The position numbers were made by a program, and so were the translations under genes. Shown here one piece after another: positions 1-5,294 of a stretch of DNA of 6,798 nucleotides (position 1 is its first letter; the number at the start of each line of letters is the position of its first letter). The notes beneath the pieces are model-generated. The model saw nothing but the letters and a program-made list of their open reading frames with translations, was not told where the DNA came from and searched no databases. Origin of the DNA: DATKEG01 sp035544515 (GTDB lineage Bacteria > Acidobacteriota > Vicinamibacteria > Fen-336); NCBI GenBank assembly GCA_035544515.1, contig DATKEG010000125.1, forward strand, positions 1 to 6,798, read 5' to 3'.

Positions 1-88
1 CGCGGTGGACGACTGGGGCCCCGACGGCGGGCACGACTGGCCCTGCTGGAAGCACCAGATGGACGTGTACCTCGGCCGGCTGTTCTAG
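1..88 (+). CDS. Putative esterase (PF00756-like), C-terminal end only
   Basis: The reading frame starting at base 2 is open from the window edge to a TAG at 86-88 and encodes 28 residues, including GGHDWPCWKHQM and ending YLGRLF. The G-G-H-D-W-x-x-W pattern followed by a short helix is what closes alpha/beta-hydrolase esterases of the esterase D/enterochelin esterase (PF00756) type. There the histidine is the catalytic-triad base. Assignment to that family is by motif recognition only, because the nucleophile elbow and oxyanion region lie outside the window. The likely role is hydrolysis of a carboxylic ester; the substrate cannot be inferred. Its TAG stop is part of the CTAG that begins the left arm of the palindrome at 85-250. 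The gene is convergent with the small exported-protein gene that ends at 247. Confidence 0.6.
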   Translation, partial: AVDDWGPDGGHDWPCWKHQMDVYLGRLF

Positions 89-105
89 CAGCCCGTGGTG
101 GAAGT
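85..105. repeat. Left 21-bp terminal inverted repeat
   Basis: The arm is CTAG plus CAGCCCGTGGTGGAAGT. It is perfectly complementary to 230-250; the match breaks at 106 and resumes for 4 bp at 107-110. It contains the TAG stop codon (86-88) of the upstream esterase. Confidence 0.85.
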
Positions 106-229
106 CCAGCTGCATTCGGCGGGCGATGCATCCCGGCTGGCGGCGTTGCTCCTCCCTTACATATCCCCGATATGCGCGGTCGTCGCGCCTTGCCAGCCGG
201 GCGCCTCGCCCGCCTCGGTGCGACGCTGC

Positions 230-250
230 ACTTCCACCACGGGCTGCTAG
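230..250. repeat. Right 21-bp terminal inverted repeat
   Basis: The arm is ACTTCCACCACGGGCTG plus CTAG, the exact reverse complement of 85-105. It contains the stop codon (CTA on the plus strand, 247-249) of the minus-strand exported-protein gene. Confidence 0.85.
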
Positions 251-735
251 GCGCCGCCGACCTGCAGGCTCTGGTCGATGGTGTGGCCGTTGTCGTCGAG
301 GAAACGAACCGTGATCGTGAACACCAGGGCCGGCACCGTGCCGTTCTCCACGGGATAGTCCGCGATCACGGGCTGGAAGGCGAGGCTCCCGCGGGCCTCG
401 ATACGGTCGGTGCCCGCCTCCGTCCGCAACCACTCGGAGTCGAGCGCCACGCGCCCTTCCTCGGTGTTGGTGGCGGTGTTCCGGACGACGAGCTCGATCA
501 GCTCGATCCTCCCGCCCACCCCGCCGGTCTCGGCGACCGTGATGGTGGGGTCGAGCGAGGCGAGGCAGAACTCGGGCGGCGGGATGCTGGCCAGGCAAGC
601 CACACGGATCACCACCGGGTTGGGATTCACGGTGATGGCGATGACGGCCGACGACTTCGTGGGTTCCAGGACGTCACAAGCGGAACCGGAGAGGAGTGCC
701 ACGAACGGGACCCAGGCGGCGGCGCGGAGGGACAT
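247..735 (-). CDS. Small exported protein or lipoprotein of unknown function
   Basis: This encodes 162 residues starting at an ATG complementary to 733-735. The N-terminus (MSLRAAAWVPFVALLSGSAC) has one basic residue, a hydrophobic core and a cysteine at position 20, so it is a signal peptide. The segment before Cys20 is L-L-S-G-S-A, with Gly rather than Leu at -3. The lipobox is therefore imperfect, and signal peptidase I cleavage near the same point is possible. The mature part is about 140 residues with alternating hydrophobic/polar stretches that suggest beta-structure. Two further cysteines (47 and 57), each within a C-L-A-S repeat, could form a disulfide. I recognise no domain. The protein should act in the periplasm or at a membrane surface. 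It lies 83 bp downstream of the peptidase gene on the same strand and may be cotranscribed with it. No strong Shine-Dalgarno sequence precedes the ATG. Its stop codon lies in the right arm of the palindrome. Confidence 0.75.
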   Translation of the reverse strand: MSLRAAAWVPFVALLSGSACDVLEPTKSSAVIAITVNPNPVVIRVACLASIPPPEFCLASLDPTITVAETGGVGGRIELIELVVRNTATNTEEGRVALDSEWLRTEAGTDRIEARGSLAFQPVIADYPVENGTVPALVFTITVRFLDDNGHTIDQSLQVGGA

Positions 736-818
736 GTCGGGAGTATCGTGCCACGACCCCCGGACAGGCCGTGACCGGCGCCACACGCGCCCGCGAACGG
801 CGTCGCTTCGTCCGCCGG

Positions 819-2075
819 TCAGAGCCGCAGTTGCGCGGCGCGGGGGCGGTACTTGCCCAGGTTGCCGAGGACGCTGACGGTCAGGCCGCCGGCGAAGACC
901 TCGTTCGCGATCGCCTGCACATGATCGCTGCCCACCGCCTCGATGCCCATGATGATCTCGTCGAGGCCGAAATGGCGGCCGAAGTAGATCTCCTGCCGCG
1001 CCAGGTGGCTCATGCGGCTGCCCGTGCTCTCGAGCGAGAGCATCAGGCTGCCCTTGAGATGGTCCTTGGCGCGCCGCAGCTCGTCCTCGGTCAGCCGCTC
1101 CCCCATCAGCCGCCGCAGCTCGTCGAGAGTCAGCCGCAGCACCTCGTCCACGGAGTCGAGGCTGGTGCCGGCATAGACGCTCATGATCCCCGCGTCGGAG
1201 TAGGCGGTCACGCCCGAGGAGATCGAGTAGACGAGCCCGCGCTTCTCGCGCACGTTCTGGAACAGGCGCGACGACATGCTGCCGCCCAGGATCGTGTTCA
1301 GGATGTAGACGCCGTAGCGGTTCCGGTGCGTCTGCGGGTACGAGGGCGTGCCCAGGCACAGGTGGACCTGCTCCAGCTCCTTCTTGGAGCGGGTGACCAC
1401 GCGGGCGGCGGGCCGCGGCGGACCGCCGTTGGCCGAGAGGCCGCCGGGCGCCAGCTCGCCGAAGTGACGCTGCACCAGGTCGGCCGTGGCCCGGTGGTCC
1501 AGGTGCCCCGCGGCCGAGACCAGGATGTTGGCGGGGCGGTACGAGGATCGGAAGAAGTCGGCGAGCTGCTCCCGGTCGAACGACGCCACGCTGCGTTTGG
1601 TGCCCAGGATGGGCCGGCCCAGCGGATGGTCGGGCCACATCGCCCCGGTGAACAGCTCCATGACGAGGTCGTCCGGCGTGTCCTCGACCATGTTGATCTC
1701 CTCGAAGATGACCTTCTTCTCCTTGGTCATCTCCGCGGGATCGAAGAGCGGGTGCAACAGGATGTCGCCCAGGATCTCGACCGCGATGGGAAGGTGCTCG
1801 TCGAGCACCTTCAGGTGGAAGGCGGCGTACTCCTTCGCCGTGAAGGCGTCCATGTGGCCGCCGATCTGGTCCACCTCGGAGGCGATCCGCTCGGCGGAGC
1901 GGCTCTTCGTCCCCTTGAACACCATGTGCTCGATGAAGTGGCTGATCCCGGACCGGTCCGGCGACTCGTGCCGGCTGCCGCGCTTGAGCCAGATCCCGAT
2001 GGTCACGCTGCGCACGTGGGGCATGGCCTCGGTGATGAGGGTCAGGCCGTTGGGAAGGATCTCCTTGACGATCAT
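819..2075 (-). CDS. M16B family zinc metallopeptidase (processing-peptidase-like)
   Basis: The 418-residue product has the length usual for single-chain bacterial M16B peptidases related to the mitochondrial processing peptidase beta subunit. The inverted zinc motif H-F-I-E-H is at residues 46-50 (zinc ligands His46 and His50, catalytic base Glu49). The third ligand is Glu126 in the VIFEEINMVEDTPDD segment, at the spacing expected for the family, so the active site looks intact. The first half (about 1-160) is the catalytic PF00675-type domain, with the typical HPLGRPILGT stretch near its end. The rest is the non-catalytic M16 C-terminal domain (PF05193-type), including the AKDHLKGSLMLSLEST region that helps form the closed chamber. 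There is no signal peptide, so cytoplasmic peptide or oligopeptide degradation is the most likely role; the substrate is unknown. The ATG at 2073-2075 is the natural start because the conserved VKEILPNGLTLITE strand begins right after it. It is divergent from the glycosyltransferase pair. Confidence 0.95.
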   Translation of the reverse strand: MIVKEILPNGLTLITEAMPHVRSVTIGIWLKRGSRHESPDRSGISHFIEHMVFKGTKSRSAERIASEVDQIGGHMDAFTAKEYAAFHLKVLDEHLPIAVEILGDILLHPLFDPAEMTKEKKVIFEEINMVEDTPDDLVMELFTGAMWPDHPLGRPILGTKRSVASFDREQLADFFRSSYRPANILVSAAGHLDHRATADLVQRHFGELAPGGLSANGGPPRPAARVVTRSKKELEQVHLCLGTPSYPQTHRNRYGVYILNTILGGSMSSRLFQNVREKRGLVYSISSGVTAYSDAGIMSVYAGTSLDSVDEVLRLTLDELRRLMGERLTEDELRRAKDHLKGSLMLSLESTGSRMSHLARQEIYFGRHFGLDEIIMGIEAVGSDHVQAIANEVFAGGLTVSVLGNLGKYRPRAAQLRL

Positions 2076-2171
2076 GGGATTGGCACCGGGTCACGAGCAA
2101 GTTAGCACGCGGGGCCCTCTCCGCAAAGCCGCCGCCGCCCGGCCCCGAGCCGGGGTAGACTCGCCTGTCCC
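2076..2171. promoter_or_regulatory. Divergent intergenic region with a weak candidate promoter
   Basis: This 96-bp gap separates the peptidase (leftward) and glycosyltransferase (rightward) starts, so it should hold promoters for both directions. Reading leftward, TTGCGG (complement of 2121-2126), a 16-bp spacer and TAACTT (complement of 2099-2104) form a poor sigma-70-like match that would give a very short leader. A perfect 5-bp GC hairpin (CCCCG at 2143-2147, CGGGG at 2151-2155) lies 16 nt before the rightward GTG. Neither gene has a clear Shine-Dalgarno sequence. The location is firm; the individual elements are weak. Confidence 0.3.
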
Positions 2172-3791
2172 GTGAGCCTCCGCCATCCGGCCGATGTCGT
2201 GGGCGCGGCCGCGCTTCTCGCCCTCGTCGCCTCCTACGCCGCCACCTTCCTCGATTTCTCCCGCCATCCGGAGGAGGACGCGGCCATGCTCCTGCGCTAC
2301 TCCCGTCACCTCGCGCAGGGGCATGGCGTGGTCTGGAACGTGGGCGAGGCGCCGGTGGACGGCGCGACCGACCTGTTGTTCATGGCGCTGGTCGGCCTCC
2401 TCCACCGCCTGGGCCTCGGCCTCGAGAGCGCCGCGCGCGGGGTGGCCCTCGGCGCGCACGCGGCCACCGTGCTCGCCGTCTACGCGTCGATCCGGCGGCT
2501 CTTCGGGGCGCCCGCATGGCTGGCGCTCGTGCCCGCGGCCTACCTGGCCGCGGGCACGGGCCCGCGGTATGCCGCGGCGCTGTACGGCACGCCGCTGTTC
2601 GCTCTGGTGGCCGCGATCGCCGGCCACGCGGCCTGGCGGACCGTGCAGGCCGAGCCCGCCCGCCTGGAGCGGTGCGCGCGGGCCCTGGGCCTGCTCTCCG
2701 TCCTGATGGGCATCGCGCGCCCGGAGGGCGCCCTGCTGGGCCTTCTCTTCCTCGCGGGCGCGCTCCTGGCGCGCGGGTCGCGCGACGCGCGCGCGCTCCT
2801 CGCCGGCTTCGCCACCGGTTTCGTCCTCCCGGGCCTCGCCTACTTCGCCTGGCGCTGGTGGTACTTCGGCCATCCGCTGCCGAACCCGTTCTACCGGAAG
2901 GGCGGCGGAGTGCTGCACTGGGACGTGCTCGAGCGGTCGTTCCGCAACGTGCTGCGGCTGGGCGGCCCGTTCCTGGCCGTCCTCGCCTCGGGCGTGCCGT
3001 GGCGGCCGACCCGCCGGCTGGCGCTGGCCGCGCTGGTTCCCGTGGCCGGCTTCACCGCGATGTGGGTGCTCGTCTCCGACGAGACGAACTACTTCATGCG
3101 CTTCCGCTACCCGATCCTGCCCGTCGTCCTCGTCTCCTGGGTCCCGGTGGCCCAGGCCTTCGCCACGCGCCTCCGCCCACGGCGTCCGGCGAGCGGCCGC
3201 GGCGCGATGGGGTGGTGGGCGGCCGGGCTCGTGGGCGCGGCCGCGCTCGTCGCCTGGCAGCACCGGCGGTTCGAGCACATCGAGCCGCAGCGCATGGGCC
3301 TCTTCGACGTCGCGACCCTGTTGCGGGAGCACGCGGAGGGCGGGTACACCATCGCCACCACGGAGGCCGGGCTGCTCCCGCTCTATTCCGAGTGGCGGGC
3401 CGTGGACGCCTGGGGCCTCAACGACGCCTGGATCGCGCATCACGGCGGGATCACCGAGGATTACCTCGAGCGGTACCGGCCCGAGGTGATGGCGTTTCAC
3501 GCCTACTTCTCGCCGGCCGTGCCGCCCGCGGAGGCGGGCGCACGCGAGCGCGGGCTCGGTCCGGCGTGGTTCGACATGGTGATGACGATGCAACGCTACG
3601 CCGTCTCGCGCGGTTACACGCTCGCGGCGGTGTTCGGCCGCCATCCCCGGGACACGCACTACTACTACGTGCGGCCCGGCTTCCCGGAGAGCGAGGCGCT
3701 CGCGGCGCGCATTCGCGGCCTGCGGTATCTGTGGAACGGGCACCCCGCGCACGATTACACGCCGGACTCTCCTGACGCGGGCCGGCCCTGA
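2172..3791 (+). CDS. GT-C-type membrane glycosyltransferase, AftB-like architecture
   Basis: This 539-residue integral membrane protein has roughly nine or ten hydrophobic segments between residues 8 and 365 and a soluble C-terminal domain from about 370 on. In the first periplasmic loop, P-E-E-D-A-A-M-L-L-R-Y (33-43), followed by ahlaQGHGVVWN-x-GE and G-A-T-D, matches the acidic loop pattern of bacterial GT-C enzymes related to the arabinofuranosyltransferase AftB. Asp36 is the candidate catalytic base. Further family-like motifs are R-P-E-G (183-186), W-W-Y-F-G-H-P-L-P-N-P-F-Y-R-K (229-243) and M-R-F-R-Y-P-I-L-P (309-317). In the C-terminal domain, TIATTEAGLLP and VDAWGLNDAWIA are also characteristic. 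Such enzymes move a sugar from a polyprenyl-phosphate donor onto an envelope acceptor on the outer face of the cytoplasmic membrane. The specific sugar is not predictable. The start is GTG; no ATG lies upstream in frame before the hydrophobic N-terminus. It overlaps the next gene and is probably translated with it. Confidence 0.85.
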   Translation: MSLRHPADVVGAAALLALVASYAATFLDFSRHPEEDAAMLLRYSRHLAQGHGVVWNVGEAPVDGATDLLFMALVGLLHRLGLGLESAARGVALGAHAATVLAVYASIRRLFGAPAWLALVPAAYLAAGTGPRYAAALYGTPLFALVAAIAGHAAWRTVQAEPARLERCARALGLLSVLMGIARPEGALLGLLFLAGALLARGSRDARALLAGFATGFVLPGLAYFAWRWWYFGHPLPNPFYRKGGGVLHWDVLERSFRNVLRLGGPFLAVLASGVPWRPTRRLALAALVPVAGFTAMWVLVSDETNYFMRFRYPILPVVLVSWVPVAQAFATRLRPRRPASGRGAMGWWAAGLVGAAALVAWQHRRFEHIEPQRMGLFDVATLLREHAEGGYTIATTEAGLLPLYSEWRAVDAWGLNDAWIAHHGGITEDYLERYRPEVMAFHAYFSPAVPPAEAGARERGLGPAWFDMVMTMQRYAVSRGYTLAAVFGRHPRDTHYYYVRPGFPESEALAARIRGLRYLWNGHPAHDYTPDSPDAGRP

Positions 3792-5266
3792 GCGGCCGGG
3801 CCCTTCCCGCGCTGTGGATCGCGGCCACCGCGCTCACGCTCGCCCTCGTCGGCACGGACGCCCTCCCCTCCCTCCGCGGGCCGGCGCCCTACCCGCCGGA
3901 ATGGCAGTGGATGCGCCGCGAGCCGCTCGTCCTCGGCTCCCTCCTCCCCTCCCTGGCGGTGGCCGCGGCCCTGCTCGCCCTCGTCGCCGCCAGCGGCGCC
4001 CCGTGGGCCCGACGCGCGCCGGGGCGCGCGGCCGCGGGCATCGTCGCCGCCGCGGTCGGGCTCGGTCTCTCCTTCCAACTGGCGGTCCTGTCGCTCGAAC
4101 CGGAAGGCGCGCTCCCGGCCGTGATGAACCAGACCGCCTACCGGACCGCGACGTCGTACTTCACGGTCGCGGCCTCGGAAGTGGCGCGGGACCCGCGGGC
4201 GTTCCTGCGCCGGCACCACGAGCTGCTGCCCGACCTGCGCAAGACGGGCAAACACGCCTCCACGCACCCGCCGGGCCCGGTGCTGTACTTCCGTGGGCTG
4301 ATCGCGCTGTTCGAGCGCTCGCCGGCGCTCACGCGGGCGGTCCTGCACGGGGGCGGTTTCGACGAGGTCAACCCGCGACGGCCACGGCCACGGCACACGC
4401 CGCCGGCGCGCGCCGCGGCGCTCGCGGGCGGGTTGCTGATCGGGTTGTTCGGCGCGCTGACCGCGTGGCCGGTCGCGGCGCTCGCGCGACGGGCGGGGGC
4501 CGAGCCCCTGGCGGCCGCGCGCGTGGCGGTGCTGTGGGCGCTCCTGCCCGGCCCCGTGCTCATGACGCCGATGCTGGACCAGGCCCTGTGCCTGCCCGTG
4601 GCGGCCGCGGCCGCCTGCCTGGCGGCGGCGGTCGTCTCACCGGAGGCGCGCGCCCGGCGCCTGGCGGTGCTCGCGGGCATCCTCGGTGGACTCGCCGTCT
4701 TCCTCTCGTACGGCGCGGCCGTGTTCCTGGCCTTCGGCGGCCTGGCCGCAGTCGCTCTCGGCCTCGAGGGCCGGGCGCGCTGGCGTCTCGCCGTTCGCGT
4801 CGCCGGCCTCGCGACGGCGGTCAGCGCCGCGGTGTGGCTGGCGCCCGCCCTCCTGGGTCACCATCCCCTCGCTTCGCTCACGACCGCGCTGGGCATCCAC
4901 CGCGACGAGTACACGTTGCCACGCCGCTACTCGCTGTGGCTGGTCTTCAACCTCGTGGACTTCGCCCTGTTCGCCGGCGTGCCCGTGGCCCTGGCCTGGG
5001 CCATCCGGACGGTGCGCTCGGCGCGGCACCAGCCGCGCGAAGCGAGCGACCGGATGCGGCTCGGCACCGCCCTCGCGCTCGCGGCGCTCCTGCTCTCCGG
5101 CCAGACGCGCGGCGAGGTCGGCCGCATCTGGCTGCCGCTCCTGCCGGCGCTCCTCGTGGCGGCCCTCGTCCGGCCCGGCGGGCCCACGCGCGGCGAAGCG
5201 GTGGTCTGCGGCGCCTGCCTGGCGGCGCTGGCGGTGGCCATGGGCGTCTTCTGGCAGGTGCCTTAG
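3788..5266 (+). CDS. Second GT-C/GT39-like membrane glycosyltransferase, apparent CTG start
   Basis: A polytopic membrane protein of about 492 residues. The first in-frame ATG is at 3911, but the frame is open back to a TGA at 3773-3775. Between 3788 and 3910 it encodes a convincing first membrane helix (LPALWIAATALTLALVG) followed by PAPYPPEWQW. In that stretch 39 of 41 codons end in G or C, as in the rest of the gene. No ATG, GTG or TTG occurs there in frame; CTG at 3788-3790 overlaps the preceding gene's TGA (CTGA). I therefore place the start there, with 3911 as the fallback (451 residues). Recognisable motifs are T-H-P-P-G-P (about 159-164), usual in GT39-like enzymes, and G-R-I-W-L-P-L-L-P (about 445-453) near the C-terminus, where related proteins carry an arginine-tryptophan-proline signature. 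It is likely a polyprenyl-phosphate-sugar-dependent transferase working with its upstream neighbour; substrate unknown. A polar Arg/Pro-rich stretch (about 195-207) follows the THPPG loop. Confidence 0.78.
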   Translation: MSGRALPALWIAATALTLALVGTDALPSLRGPAPYPPEWQWMRREPLVLGSLLPSLAVAAALLALVAASGAPWARRAPGRAAAGIVAAAVGLGLSFQLAVLSLEPEGALPAVMNQTAYRTATSYFTVAASEVARDPRAFLRRHHELLPDLRKTGKHASTHPPGPVLYFRGLIALFERSPALTRAVLHGGGFDEVNPRRPRPRHTPPARAAALAGGLLIGLFGALTAWPVAALARRAGAEPLAAARVAVLWALLPGPVLMTPMLDQALCLPVAAAAACLAAAVVSPEARARRLAVLAGILGGLAVFLSYGAAVFLAFGGLAAVALGLEGRARWRLAVRVAGLATAVSAAVWLAPALLGHHPLASLTTALGIHRDEYTLPRRYSLWLVFNLVDFALFAGVPVALAWAIRTVRSARHQPREASDRMRLGTALALAALLLSGQTRGEVGRIWLPLLPALLVAALVRPGGPTRGEAVVCGACLAALAVAMGVFWQVP

Positions 5267-5282
5267 AACAGGTGCCTCAGAA
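5255..5282. repeat. 14-bp tandem duplication across a stop codon
   Basis: CAGGTGCCTTAGAA (5255-5268) is immediately followed by CAGGTGCCTCAGAA (5269-5282), a head-to-tail copy with one T-to-C difference. The first copy carries the TAG stop (5264-5266) of the membrane glycosyltransferase; the second has CAG at the equivalent place. It fills half of the 28-bp gap between this gene and the convergent permease. No intrinsic terminator hairpin is visible there. Confidence 0.8.
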
Positions 5283-5294
5283 GAGGACCGCGTC

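Larger units (their letters stand above)
85..250. mobile_element. Candidate MITE-like palindromic element between convergent genes
   Basis: Bases 85-105 and 230-250 are perfect 21-bp inverted repeats: CTAG followed by CAGCCCGTGGTGGAAGT, and its complement. The interior continues as an imperfect palindrome. Pairings are 107-110 with 225-228, 118-126 with 206-214 (9 bp), 132-141 with 192-201 (10 bp), 142-145 with 186-189, and 160-164 with 170-174 (CATAT/ATATG around a CCCCG loop). About 53 bp can pair in total, so either transcript could fold into one long hairpin. CTAG at both ends may be a 4-bp target duplication; CTAG-like YTAR targets are known for IS5-family elements. In that case the element proper is 89-246 (158 bp). 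CTAG is itself palindromic, so it could equally be part of the repeat. No transposase is encoded, so any movement would have to be in trans. An alternative is a large bidirectional transcription barrier; there is no T-tract, so it is not a classical intrinsic terminator. Confidence 0.5.

Noticed and set aside
85..250. Classical Rho-independent bidirectional terminator
   Set aside because: The strongest stem is separated by about 124 bases of interior sequence and neither side has a T-tract.
736..818. Separate promoter or small RNA between the peptidase and exported-protein genes
   Set aside because: I saw no convincing -10/-35 pair, hairpin or small open frame in this 83-bp spacer.
736..2100. 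Upstream extension of the small exported protein into a 617-residue protein
   Set aside because: The extension lies in another frame over the peptidase gene and has no coding character; the ATG at 733-735 starts directly at a signal peptide.
696..2105. Plus-strand open frame (469 codons) opposite the M16 peptidase
   Set aside because: It is antisense to a peptidase with an intact HFIEH...E active site; the translation is His/Gly/Arg-rich and unlike a folded protein.
2091..3752. Long minus-strand open frame (553 codons) opposite the first glycosyltransferase
   Set aside because: Its product is Arg/Pro/Gly/His-rich low-complexity sequence with no family motifs. Such antisense openness is expected where third positions are nearly all G or C, and the plus-strand frame has clear membrane helices and family motifs.
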